From Puniceibacterium sp. IMCC21224 (GTDB lineage: Bacteria; Pseudomonadota; Alphaproteobacteria; Rhodobacterales; Rhodobacteraceae): a stretch of 64,000 nucleotides of DNA. Under the pieces are notes generated by a model. That model made no database searches and had not been told where the DNA came from. It was given only the letters and a program-made list of their open reading frames with translations. This document shows positions 31,527 through 39,600 of the stretch, in pieces. Made by a program: the position numbers and the translations under genes. Within the stretch, counting starts at the first letter, position 1. Each line of letters starts with the position of its first letter. The stretch lies in assembly GCF_001038505.1 (NCBI RefSeq), contig NZ_LDPY01000001.1, positions 3,100,001 through 3,164,000 on the forward strand, in the 5' to 3' direction.

Positions 31527-32249
31527 TCAGCCGACCTGATCCCGCCCCCGAATCCAGTCCGGGAGATGTCCGATATCGGGCAGCACCACATCTGCCAGTG
31601 GCGCAAGCGCGGCGCGCGGCGCAGGCCCGGTCAGCACGCCGACGCACAGCATTCCTGCCTCTCGTCCGGCGATCAGATCATGCGCAGAATCGCCCACCAT
31701 GATGACGTTGCCCGGCTCCAGCCCCCGTGCAATGGCAAAGGCCAGCAGTGGCTGGGGTGATGGTTTCGCCCCGTGCCCGGAATCGAACCCGGCGATAAAG
31801 TGGAATCGGTCCGCAACCCCCGCAGTGGCCAGATGCGTCCGCGCACCGAATTCGGTATCGTTGGTCATCACCCCCAGCGATAGACCCCGCGCAAGAAACC
31901 CATCCAGCAACGGAGCCAACGGCACAGCAGGCACCAGCGGCGCCTGCGATGAGGTCAGCATCAGGTGTTGCTCAAGCGCGTCAATATCAACGCCCGGCAG
32001 CGCCTGCGCCAGGCATTCCGCCGCCTCACGGTTGGTCCCCGCGATGATCGGGCTGTGCGGCAGAAACCGCCGCGCCCCAAGATCATAGCAAGCGACCTCG
32101 GCCAACGCCGCAAGACGTCGCGCATCCCCTTGGGCCAGTTCATCCAGAACGTCACCCGCCCAGACATCCCAGGTCGCGCCAAAATCGAACAGGGTGCCGT
32201 CCTTGTCAAACAGGATGCCGACGATGCGTTGAGGAGAGGTCATGTCCAA
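31527..32249 (-). CDS. HAD-superfamily phosphatase (phosphoglycolate phosphatase-like)
   Basis: 240 residues (a start two codons later is equally possible). HAD motif I is FDKDGTLFDFG with the nucleophile Asp and general acid. Motif II is LGVMTNDTEFG, and motif III/IV are KPSPQPLLAFAIARGLEPGN and IMVGDSAHDLIAGREAG. The helical cap between residues 20 and 95 is of type C1. It hydrolyses a small phosphomonoester; phosphoglycolate is the usual guess in this branch. The start overlaps the end of the DUF3572 gene. Confidence 0.87.
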   Translation of the reverse strand: MDMTSPQRIVGILFDKDGTLFDFGATWDVWAGDVLDELAQGDARRLAALAEVACYDLGARRFLPHSPIIAGTNREAAECLAQALPGVDIDALEQHLMLTSSQAPLVPAVPLAPLLDGFLARGLSLGVMTNDTEFGARTHLATAGVADRFHFIAGFDSGHGAKPSPQPLLAFAIARGLEPGNVIMVGDSAHDLIAGREAGMLCVGVLTGPAPRAALAPLADVVLPDIGHLPDWIRGRDQVG

Positions 32250-32524
32250 TGCACCTGCCCCCCACCCGGCAGCATCGCCCGCGCCTGCATCGGCACATCA
32301 TACGCCAGCCCCTGCGCATCGCAGAATGCCATGATCCAGGCATCATCCATCAGCAGAAAATCCAGCACGGCGCCCTGAAATTCGGGATCTGACAGGCCGG
32401 TGCGAAAATCATCCTCGCCTGCGCCGGTAGCGCCCTGGAATACGGGCAGAATTTCATCATTTCCCGCCAGCCAGGCCACCGCCTGCAACCCGACCATGTC
32501 GGCCCGTTCAGATGAAAACGTCAT
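32240..32524 (-). CDS. DUF3572 family protein
   Basis: 94 residues from the ATG at 32524; a TTG 11 codons earlier is possible. The family signature is nearly complete: VGLQAVAWLAGNDEILPVFQ, GATGAGEDDFRTGLSDPEFQ, DFLLMDDAWIMAFCDAQGLA, and MLPGGGQVHWT at the end. These small soluble helical proteins occur throughout Rhodobacterales and Rhizobiales, commonly opposite a PleD-type cyclase as here. Function is unknown. It ends with a 10-base overlap with the phosphatase gene. Confidence 0.85.
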   Translation of the reverse strand: MTFSSERADMVGLQAVAWLAGNDEILPVFQGATGAGEDDFRTGLSDPEFQGAVLDFLLMDDAWIMAFCDAQGLAYDVPMQARAMLPGGGQVHWT

Positions 32525-32637
32525 TTTGAACCAATTCTGAAACTGTTTGTTAACCAACCCTAGAAATACTGCTCACAATGTGGGGTGCAAGGGCGCAATT
32601 TATTGTCAAACCGTAGAAACGGGAAAAGGCGGTACGG

Positions 32638-34020
32638 ATGACGGGACGTATCCTCATAGTCGACAGCTTGCCGACCAATCGCATCATACTGCGCGTCAAA
32701 CTTTCGACCGCCTTCTATGATGTTTTCCAGGCGCATAGCGGTGCCGATGCCCTGGCGATCCTGAATGGGAACCGCCCAGACCTGATCCTCGCCGCCGAGA
32801 CGCTGTGCGATACCGACGGCTACAGCCTTTGCCGGAAAATCCGCGCCAATCCGCTCTGGGCCGATATCCCGATGATTCTGGTACAGGGAGAGGGCAAGCC
32901 GTTGCAGCGGATCGAGGCGCTGCAGGCCGGTGCCGACGATGTCCTGACCCGCCCGATCGACGATGTGGTCCTGCTCGCCCGGATCCGCAGTCTGCTGCGC
33001 GCACGCAATGCCGAATCCGAGCTGCGCCTGCGCGACGATACCGATCGTACCCTTGGCCTGGCCGAAGAGGCCGCACCGTTCGCCCGCCCCGTCCGAGTGG
33101 CATTGATCCCGACCGCGTTGCAGCACGACGGGTCACTGGACGCCGTGGCCATGGCATTGCGCGGCATCCTGAGCGAACGAATCGACGTGGTGCAGCCCGA
33201 TGCGGCCTTGCGTAACCTGCAACACGCACCCGAAGTTTTTGTGATCATCGAAAGTGCGTTGGGCCAGAGTCAGGCGCTCAACCTGTTGTCCGACCTGCGC
33301 TCGCGCACCGAAACGCGGCATGCGGCAATCCTCTATGTCGCTTCGTCCACGCGGCGACAGCTGGCGGCGGCGGCGCTGGATCTTGGCGCCGACGATCTGA
33401 TGGTCGGAGACCTTGATATCCCCGAACTGGCGCTTCGGCTGCAAAAGCAGATCGCGCGCAAACGGACCAACGACCACTTGCGCGCCAATATGCGCGACGG
33501 TCTTCGCGCCGCCGTAACCGACCCACTGACCGGACTGTTCAACCGCCGCTACGCGTTGCCACATCTGGCGCGCCTGTCAGATCGTGCCGAACAGAACGGG
33601 CGTCCGTTCGCCGTGATGATCGCGGATCTGGACCATTTCAAGCGGGTCAATGACATTCACGGGCATCTTGCTGGCGACACAGTGCTTGCGACCGTGGCGC
33701 AGCGCCTGGCCGACAATTTGCGGGCGGCGGATCTGATCGCTCGGATCGGTGGTGAGGAATTTCTGATCGTCATGCCCGACACATCGCATGATCATGCGCT
33801 GGACACGGCATCGCGACTCTGTCGGCTGATCGCCGAACACCCTTTCGCGCTCGCCAACGACACGCCCGAAATATCGGTCACGATGAGCATCGGAATTGCA
33901 ATCGGTCCTGCCCCAGAAGGGTCGAAAACTCTGTCGCTGATCGACCGCGCTGACCGGGCGCTCTACGCCGCTAAGGCGGACGGGCGCAACCAGGCATTGG
34001 TCGGCACTGCCGCCGCCTGA
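32638..34020 (+). CDS. pleD: PleD-like response regulator / diguanylate cyclase with degenerate receiver domains
   Basis: 460 residues: receiver 1 (about 1-120), receiver-like 2 (about 150-275), GGDEF (about 290-455). Receiver 1 has an acidic start (ILIVDSLPTN) and the usual ending, but reads DLILAAETLCDTDGY where DLILLDxxMPxxDG is expected, so the phospho-acceptor Asp is Ala. Receiver 2 is degenerate throughout. The GGDEF domain is complete: DPLTGLFNRRYALPHL, MIADLDHFKRVNDIHGHLAG, ARIGGEEFLIVMP, with an RxxD inhibitory site (RAAD). It makes cyclic di-GMP, probably under a signal other than phosphorylation of receiver 1. Confidence 0.9.
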   Translation: MTGRILIVDSLPTNRIILRVKLSTAFYDVFQAHSGADALAILNGNRPDLILAAETLCDTDGYSLCRKIRANPLWADIPMILVQGEGKPLQRIEALQAGADDVLTRPIDDVVLLARIRSLLRARNAESELRLRDDTDRTLGLAEEAAPFARPVRVALIPTALQHDGSLDAVAMALRGILSERIDVVQPDAALRNLQHAPEVFVIIESALGQSQALNLLSDLRSRTETRHAAILYVASSTRRQLAAAALDLGADDLMVGDLDIPELALRLQKQIARKRTNDHLRANMRDGLRAAVTDPLTGLFNRRYALPHLARLSDRAEQNGRPFAVMIADLDHFKRVNDIHGHLAGDTVLATVAQRLADNLRAADLIARIGGEEFLIVMPDTSHDHALDTASRLCRLIAEHPFALANDTPEISVTMSIGIAIGPAPEGSKTLSLIDRADRALYAAKADGRNQALVGTAAA

Positions 34021-34265
34021 TCTGCTCTGGCCCGCGAGCGGATCAACAGGGCGAATTGACAGGGCGCACTCGCGGGGCATTGTCGCCGGGGACAGCCACG
34101 CGGCACACCAAACCTTGCCATCAGCATTGGAACGGTATCGCCCAACCTGATAGTTTGTGGCATTTTCAAGTACCCCGGATTTTCCCAGCTACGGGACGCA
34201 TACCGCAGCATGCCACCAAATCAGTCCGCCACGGGCATCTGCGTCGCACCTGGCCCCCAACGCCG

Positions 34266-34757
34266 TCAGTCGCGCTTGGCATGGCCCCAACGATCTTCGA
34301 CGCGATCAATGCCGACGTCCAGCCGGTCGGCATAGGCGGCGCGCTGTTCGGGCGTCAAAGCTGTGATATAGGCCAGCAGTACCCCCTGCCCAAGCTGCTG
34401 ACGTTCGACAGCGCGGGTGTTTTGTCGGATCAGCACCACCTCAAGCGCCACGGGGTCAAACGGTTCTGCGCGCAAGGCCGCGACGGCCGAGCGGTAGTCA
34501 GCCGCGATCGCGCCCCGCTCTGGCCCAGACTTGCGAAATGCGTCGCGCATCATCCGCCCAAAGACACGACGGTCCTCGGGTTCGAGTGCGCGGGCATAGG
34601 GCGCTCCGCCTTCGCGCTCTGATGCTGCGTTGCCCATTTTCGGGCCACCGCGCAAGGCAAGTCCTGCCAGCGCCGCGACAACAGCCAGGTTCAGCGCCAG
34701 TGACACCACCAGGGCGATCCGCACCCAGCGCCGCCTGCCATCAGTTCGTTCAGTCAT
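34266..34757 (-). CDS. Periplasmic heavy-metal sensor-like protein (Spy/CpxP type)
   Basis: 163 residues with an N-terminal membrane segment (VRIALVVSLALNLAVVAALA) and a periplasmic helical domain. Residues 60-160 follow the Spy/CpxP/CnrX-like pattern: RRVFGRMMRDAFRKSGPERG, then FDPVALEVVLIRQNTRAVER, then LGQGVLLAYITALTPEQRAA, the last related to the LTxxQ motif. Such proteins sense misfolded protein or metal in the periplasm. It is the last gene after an ECF sigma factor and a small membrane protein, 3 bp downstream of the latter, so it could report envelope state to the sigma system. Confidence 0.8.
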   Translation of the reverse strand: MTERTDGRRRWVRIALVVSLALNLAVVAALAGLALRGGPKMGNAASEREGGAPYARALEPEDRRVFGRMMRDAFRKSGPERGAIAADYRSAVAALRAEPFDPVALEVVLIRQNTRAVERQQLGQGVLLAYITALTPEQRAAYADRLDVGIDRVEDRWGHAKRD

Positions 34758-34760
34758 GGC

Positions 34761-35102
34761 TCAACCCTCCACCATAGCAAAATCGAACGACCCCGCCGGG
34801 TCGACATACTCCAGCGACACCGACGCGGTCCACAAATCGCTCACCACCTCAGGCGGACTCATTCCGACCCAGAGGCCAGTGACCGCCGCCGCCGTCAGCC
34901 CCGCCACCGCAGGCCAGCCCCCAATCGCGCGCCAGATCTCGGACAAAAGGCCCGGACGGGTCCGTGGCTGCGCCACAGGCATTTCGCGCAGTGCATCGGC
35001 CTGAAGCCGTGCCAGAAAATCGGGATCTGCCCCTGAATCCTGCGCTCGCGCCGCCTCGAAAAAAGCATCGAGTCCGATCGTGCGATCCCTGTCATGTGTC
35101 AT
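34761..35102 (-). CDS. Single-pass membrane protein, probable anti-sigma factor
   Basis: 113 residues. The N-terminal 60 are soluble and acidic/Arg-rich (DAFFEAARAQDSGADPDFLA, RLQADALREMPVA). One transmembrane segment lies at about 65-85 (WPAVAGLTAAAVTGLWVGMS), and a short periplasmic end follows. There is no zinc-binding HxxxCxxC motif. Its position, overlapping the 3' end of an ECF sigma gene by 11 bases, and its topology match small anti-sigma factors that hold the sigma factor at the membrane. That role is inferred from context only. Confidence 0.65.
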   Translation of the reverse strand: MTHDRDRTIGLDAFFEAARAQDSGADPDFLARLQADALREMPVAQPRTRPGLLSEIWRAIGGWPAVAGLTAAAVTGLWVGMSPPEVVSDLWTASVSLEYVDPAGSFDFAMVEG

Positions 35103-35673
35103 CGTTCAACCCCAATGCGTCGCGCTGGCCCAGCAGCAGGGCCTCAAGCGCCTTCTTGCCGCGCGCGGTCAGACTTTCCACCGCCCGCGTGCTCATGTCC
35201 ATGATGGTGGCAATCTCAGGATTGCCCAACCCTTCGAGATGACGCAGCACCACCGCCTGCCGCTGTCGTTCCGGCAATTGTAGCAGCGACGCCTGCAAAG
35301 CATCTGCACGCGACTTGCGCTGCATTGCCACCTCGACTGGCAGCGCTTCGTCCACAATCTCGGGCACCTCGTCGAGGGGGGTGCTCCGCCTGCGGCGCAA
35401 ACGGTCGGTGCACAGATTCGCCGTGACCCGGTAAAGCCATGTCGTCACCTTAGCCTCGCCCGGACGCCAGTCAGGCGCGATCCGCCACAGACGCAACAAA
35501 GCCTCTTGCGTGACGTCCTCGGCCTCGGCCCGGTCGCCCAGCACCCGGCTGGCGTGACCAAAGACACGAGGGCCAAGCCGCACCGATAGGGCGCGCGCGG
35601 CAGCGGCGTCGCCCTGCGCATAGCGCTCAAGCAGCGCGTCGTCGTCTAGATCACTCATCACGTCCAATGGCAT
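35092..35673 (-). CDS. ECF-family RNA polymerase sigma factor
   Basis: 193 residues; an ATG five codons in is an alternative start. Region 2 is LLERYAQGDAAAARALSVRL with the conserved DVTQEALLRLWRIAPDW and WLYRVTANLCTDRLRRRR. Region 4 is LLQLPERQRQAVVLRHLEGL, then IATIMDMSTRAVESLTARGK with the -35-binding helix. Between them lies a short acidic linker. It directs transcription of a stress regulon, unidentified here. It follows the EF-hand gene by 80 bp and precedes the probable anti-sigma gene with an overlap, forming one unit with the metal-sensor-like gene. Confidence 0.9.
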   Translation of the reverse strand: MPLDVMSDLDDDALLERYAQGDAAAARALSVRLGPRVFGHASRVLGDRAEAEDVTQEALLRLWRIAPDWRPGEAKVTTWLYRVTANLCTDRLRRRRSTPLDEVPEIVDEALPVEVAMQRKSRADALQASLLQLPERQRQAVVLRHLEGLGNPEIATIMDMSTRAVESLTARGKKALEALLLGQRDALGLNDDT

Positions 35674-35753
35674 GGTTTATCCATTTCAGCGCTACCTTGT
35701 GTGGTCCGCGCATGCAACGCCGGGCGGATCAGACCCGCCCGGCGTTCTGGCGT

Positions 35754-36281
35754 TTAGTGGTCGTTATGGTGGCGCTGGCCTTTGTCGTGATCGCGACGTT
35801 CCATCTTGTGATGCATGCGCTTGGTCGCATCCGCAAATTCCACGGCAGTGACCACTCCGTCGCCATTCGCGTCGACCCGCTTGAACATGTCGGCTGGATC
35901 GCGACGGCCCTGCATCTCTTCGGGTGACAGCATGCCATCGTCATTGGCATCCCGGCGCTCGATCATCCGCTCGGTCATCTCGGCCTCGCGGGCGGCCATG
36001 CGTTCGGCCTTGCGCGCCTGGGCCTGTGCCGCCAGTTCATCCGCGCTGAGCAGGCCGTCACCATCGGTGTCGGCAGTGGCAAAGCGCGCGGCACCCTGAG
36101 CCTCGATCTCATCCAGTGTGATCTCACCATCGCCATTTGTGTCCATCTCGTCGAACATCAGGATCTGGCGCGGTGCCTCGCGATCCTTGCGGTCGCCGCC
36201 ACGGTCATGTGCCTGTGCCGCGACGCCACCCAGTGACAATGCCACGGCCAGAACGCCGGTGATGATGTTGCTCGTTTTCAT
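35754..36281 (-). CDS. Exported EF-hand calcium-binding protein
   Basis: 175 residues from the ATG after AAGGAAACC; the longer frame lacks coding character. A Sec signal (IITGVLAVALSLGGVAAQA, cut before HDRG) precedes four EF-hand loops: DTNGDGEITLDE, DTDGDGLLSADE, DANDDGMLSPEE and DANGDGVVTAVE. The last pairs are separated by an Arg/Glu/Met-rich helix (KAERMAAREAEMTERMIERR). The tail is His-rich. It should bind several calcium ions in the periplasm. Its place just upstream of an ECF sigma factor and metal-sensor-like protein suggests a target or part of an envelope calcium/metal response. Confidence 0.88.
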   Translation of the reverse strand: MKTSNIITGVLAVALSLGGVAAQAHDRGGDRKDREAPRQILMFDEMDTNGDGEITLDEIEAQGAARFATADTDGDGLLSADELAAQAQARKAERMAAREAEMTERMIERRDANDDGMLSPEEMQGRRDPADMFKRVDANGDGVVTAVEFADATKRMHHKMERRDHDKGQRHHNDH

Positions 36282-36506
36282 TGCAGGTTTCCTTCTGCGT
36301 TTCTTTTCGCGACCAGGGCCCTCCCGGCCTTGGTTCTGACAATCCAAACGGGGCAGCACGCAACTTCCGTCGCAGAAATTCAAACGCACCTGTTCACGAC
36401 ACCGTTATTTGCGACATCCGGACGCAAGGACACCATGCCCCCTTTCCCTTTCTTAGAGGATCGCTCAGGTATAGGATCGAAAGCCAAGGCAGAAACGGGC
36501 AACACG

Positions 36507-36896
36507 ATGACAGAGTATCAGCACATGATGGACGAACGTCCGGCCTGGCCTGCGATCCGCAACGGTTGGTGCGGGAAATGCCCCAATTGTGGCTCGGGAC
36601 CACTGCTGCGCGGGTATCTCAAATTGCGCGACACCTGCCCGGTCTGCCGCGAGGAACTGCATCACGCCCGCGCCGATGACGGGCCGGCCTATCTGACCAT
36701 CCTGATCGTCGGGCACCTGATGGCACCAATGTTGCTGTTCGTGTTCACCACCTTCCGACCCGAGCCGCTGATCCTGTTCACGATCTTTGCCGTTGGATGC
36801 GTGTCGCTTTCGCTTTATCTGTTGCCCAGATTGAAGGGTGTGATTGTTGCGATCCAGTGGTCGCGCCATATGCACGGCTTTTCCGGGGCAGCGTGA
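36507..36896 (+). CDS. DUF983 membrane protein
   Basis: 129 residues from the ATG at 36507; longer in-frame starts give an extension unlike the family. A rubredoxin-like zinc site (GKCPNCGSGPLLRGYLKLRD, then CPVC) is followed by the sequence DDGPAYLTILIVGHLMAPML and two hydrophobic helices (about 55-75 and 85-105), then LPRLKGVIVAIQWSRHMHGF. This is the whole DUF983 pattern. The function is not established; members often lie near cytochrome oxidase assembly genes, but not here. The NUDIX gene starts 27 bp downstream on the same strand. Confidence 0.87.
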   Translation: MTEYQHMMDERPAWPAIRNGWCGKCPNCGSGPLLRGYLKLRDTCPVCREELHHARADDGPAYLTILIVGHLMAPMLLFVFTTFRPEPLILFTIFAVGCVSLSLYLLPRLKGVIVAIQWSRHMHGFSGAA

Positions 36897-36923
36897 CGAC
36901 GTCCCCATCGCAAGGGGACAAAG

Positions 36924-37628
36924 ATGACAGCGCCAATCGACAAGAGTGCGATCCGCAACGCGGCAACCGTGATCGTGCTGCGCGACCGTGACACCACGCC
37001 ACGCATCCTGATGGGGCAACGCGGCGCGACGGCGGCGTTCATGCCCAACAAATTTGTGTTTCCCGGCGGGGCGGTTGACGCTGCGGATGCCGACATACCG
37101 CTCGCGACTGCGTTGCTGCCCCTGTGCGCCGCCCGACTGAACGAAGACGCGGCGCCCGGTCTGGCACACGCCCTGGCCACCGCAGCCATCCGCGAATTAT
37201 GGGAGGAAACAGGCCTTGTGCTGGGACAGCCCGGTGTTTGGCCCGGAACCACACCGCCGCCCGACTGGGCCGGTTTTGCCGCAACCGGCCACGTGCCGAC
37301 CGCTGACGCCCTGCAATTTGTGTTCCGCGCCATCACACCGCCGGGTCGCCCGCGCCGGTTTGACGCCCGGTTCTTTTTGCTGGACGCCGGGGCGCTGGCC
37401 ACGGATCCCGATGATTTCTCTGCCGCGTCGGATGAGCTGAGTCTGTTGCAATGGATCCCGCTGGATGCGGTACGCAGCTTTGATCTGCCGTTCATCACCG
37501 AAGTGGTGCTGGCAGAAGTCAGCGCCCGCACCCGTGACGCAAATCCGCCCGCTTCGGTGCCGTTCTTTCGCAATAACGATGAAGAGAGCCTGTTTCTGCG
37601 CCTTCGCGGTATGCCTCTGCCTGATTGA
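36924..37628 (+). CDS. NUDIX hydrolase
   Basis: 234 residues. The NUDIX box is split by an insertion typical of the larger CoA-pyrophosphatase/NUDT19-like branch: FVFPGGAVDAADAD, then a 25-residue stretch, then AAIRELWEETGLVLG, with the catalytic Glu residues in RELWEETG. The N-terminal strand (AATVIVLRDRDTTPRILMGQ) and a C-terminal helical part follow. It hydrolyses a nucleoside-diphosphate-linked substrate to release a phosphate compound; the substrate cannot be read from sequence. It probably shares a transcript with the DUF983 gene. Confidence 0.88.
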   Translation: MTAPIDKSAIRNAATVIVLRDRDTTPRILMGQRGATAAFMPNKFVFPGGAVDAADADIPLATALLPLCAARLNEDAAPGLAHALATAAIRELWEETGLVLGQPGVWPGTTPPPDWAGFAATGHVPTADALQFVFRAITPPGRPRRFDARFFLLDAGALATDPDDFSAASDELSLLQWIPLDAVRSFDLPFITEVVLAEVSARTRDANPPASVPFFRNNDEESLFLRLRGMPLPD

Positions 37629-37648
37629 GGTGATCTGAAGCGAGCGGA

Positions 37649-38548
37649 TCAGATCGCCAGAACCAGCGCCAAGATCGACAGGGTCAGAAACCCGATCCCC
37701 GCCAATTCCCTGCGGCTGACCCGTTCCCGAAAAAACAGGACCGAGGCCATCAGAGAAAAGATCAGCTCCACCTGCCCCAGCGCCTGCACATAGGCGGCCT
37801 GTTGCAGCGTATACGCGGTGAACCATCCCAGACTGCCCGCCATCGAACTTAGCCCCAGCCAGATCGCCCGCCCGCGCGCGCGCCAGACCGCGCCAAGTTG
37901 CCCGGGTTCGCGCCAGCGCAGCCACAACGCCATCGCCGCGCTCTGAACCAGTGTCACGCAAACCAGCGTCACACCTGCGCGCAACAGGGGATCGTCGCTC
38001 GGGATCTGCAGCGTTGCACCGCGATATCCCACTGCGGAGAACGCGAACAACAGGCCCGACCCCAGCCCCAGCGCCACCGCGCGACTGGCGATCCGCCGCA
38101 GCAACCCACCCGGCCCCGGGGCGTCCGACAACAACAAAACGCCAATCAACCCGATACCAATCGCACCCCAGCCAGCCAGACTGACCCGTTCGCCCAGCAC
38201 CACGACAGCCAGCAACGCAGTCTGGATCACTTCGGTCTTCTTAAAGGTAATACCGACCGCAAAGTTGCGTTGCCGGAACAGCGCCACGACACACATCGTC
38301 GCCAGGATCTGACCCAGCGCGCCCCACAGGGCAAACCCCCAGAATCGCAACGACAATTCAGGAGGTGCCATCCCTTGCGCCCACAAGTACAGCGACACAA
38401 CCAAAAGCGCGGCCGGCGCAGCATAAGCAAAGCGCGCAAAGGTGGATCCGGCGGTGCTCAGCCCCGTCGTGCTCAGCACTTTGTGCAGCATGAATCGCAA
38501 CGTCTGAAAGAAGGCGGCAGCGAGCGTGGCAATGACCCAGAGTTCCAT
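37649..38548 (-). CDS. EamA/DMT-family transporter
   Basis: 299 residues from the ATG at 38548; five extra codons are possible. Ten hydrophobic helices are arranged as two EamA repeats (first from LWVIATLAAAFFQTLRFMLH to WGAIGIGLIGVLLLSDA, second from VALGLGSGLLFAFSAVGYRG to ELAGIGFLTLSILALVLA). The repeat-end motif of glutamate plus helix appears twice (VVLGERVSLAG, LFFRERVSRRE). It lies in the inner membrane and exports or imports a small metabolite such as an amino acid; specificity is unknown. It converges on the NUDIX gene with 20 bp between stops. Confidence 0.87.
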   Translation of the reverse strand: MELWVIATLAAAFFQTLRFMLHKVLSTTGLSTAGSTFARFAYAAPAALLVVSLYLWAQGMAPPELSLRFWGFALWGALGQILATMCVVALFRQRNFAVGITFKKTEVIQTALLAVVVLGERVSLAGWGAIGIGLIGVLLLSDAPGPGGLLRRIASRAVALGLGSGLLFAFSAVGYRGATLQIPSDDPLLRAGVTLVCVTLVQSAAMALWLRWREPGQLGAVWRARGRAIWLGLSSMAGSLGWFTAYTLQQAAYVQALGQVELIFSLMASVLFFRERVSRRELAGIGFLTLSILALVLAI

Positions 38549-38569
38549 ACCCGCTCTATGCAACCAACC

Positions 38570-39493
38570 TCAGGGCTTTGACCAGAGGGGATGCGGCACC
38601 GGATCTTTGGCCCGCCAGAAATATCGGGCAAATATTTGCCCGTAGGAGTGATAGACATAGCCGTCATTGCGGCTCAGATAGCGGATGCGGTTGTTGAAAT
38701 AGAGTGCGGGCAGCCGATACCACGCCACGCGCGGGTGCATATGGTGCACCACATGCAGGTTGTTGTTGAGAAAGAGCAGCGCAAGCGGCCCGCGATCTTC
38801 TATCACCACCGTACGGCCACGCGCCCGCACATGCGCCTGATGTTCCAGAAACGTGCGGATCTTGAGGATCGACAACGCCAGATAGACCGACAGCCCCCAG
38901 GCCCAAAGCGGCATCTGCGCCACAGCCAGCATCCACCACAGCACCAACCCCAGCGCCGGGATGTGCCACAGCCAGCCCCGGATCACCGCGCGGTCGCCAC
39001 GCATCGCCAGCATCAGGTCGCTGCGGACAAAGGCAATCGTGCCCAGCAATGGCCCCAGCACCAGCCGCCCGGCCAAACGATTGTTCACACTCAGCAAAAA
39101 CCGGAACCAGTGCGGCTGTCGTACCCAGACTGCTGGATCCAGATAGTTACTCTCTGGATCATCGTAGGGATCAGTCAGGATCGCGTCCCGGTGATGCGCC
39201 AAATGGGTATCGCGGAATCGCAGATAGGGAACGACCACGCTGAGCGCCGGGAACACCAGCGCGGTATCGAGCCATGGCACATGCGTCGGATGCCCATGCA
39301 GTGCCTCGTGACTTAGCGAAGAATGCAATGCGGTACTAAGCACAACCAGCACCATGCCAAGCGGCAACCAAAGCTGCGCCACCCAGATCGTGCCCAAACC
39401 CCAGGCAGCATAACACAATATCAAAAGAGCAAGTGTCGGGGCTTCGATCGCACAAAACCGCACCCAGACCCGCAGCAGTGCCGCACGCGTCAT
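38570..39493 (-). CDS. Membrane fatty acid desaturase-like enzyme
   Basis: 307 residues. Three histidine boxes that bind the di-iron centre are present: SHEALHGH (about 61-68), DTHLAHHRD (about 95-103) and NNNLHVVHHMHP (about 244-255). Four or more hydrophobic helices lie between them (APTLALLILCYAAWGLGTIW, WLPLGMVLVVLSTALHSSLS, LALSILKIRTFLE). The enzyme inserts a double bond or hydroxyl into an acyl or carotenoid-like chain at the membrane using oxygen. Substrate is not determined. It is divergent from the regulator gene at 39601. Confidence 0.87.
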   Translation of the reverse strand: MTRAALLRVWVRFCAIEAPTLALLILCYAAWGLGTIWVAQLWLPLGMVLVVLSTALHSSLSHEALHGHPTHVPWLDTALVFPALSVVVPYLRFRDTHLAHHRDAILTDPYDDPESNYLDPAVWVRQPHWFRFLLSVNNRLAGRLVLGPLLGTIAFVRSDLMLAMRGDRAVIRGWLWHIPALGLVLWWMLAVAQMPLWAWGLSVYLALSILKIRTFLEHQAHVRARGRTVVIEDRGPLALLFLNNNLHVVHHMHPRVAWYRLPALYFNNRIRYLSRNDGYVYHSYGQIFARYFWRAKDPVPHPLWSKP

Positions 39494-39600
39494 CCCATAT
39501 CCCTCTGTCAGAAACTGTCAGCAGGGTAACGCTCTGGTGACATGCTGCGCCAGCCGAGGTACAGTGAACAAAACCCACAATTGGTGAGGAAAATCACCAG

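Noticed and set aside
34021..34265. Possible small gene or RNA between pleD and the metal-sensor-like gene
   Set aside because: Frames here have no ribosome site and no stable fold stands out; left as plain intergenic DNA.
37628..37660. Hairpin GATCTGA/TCAGATC between the NUDIX and EamA genes
   Set aside because: Only 7 bp with a 10-base loop and no T-run; too weak to call a terminator.
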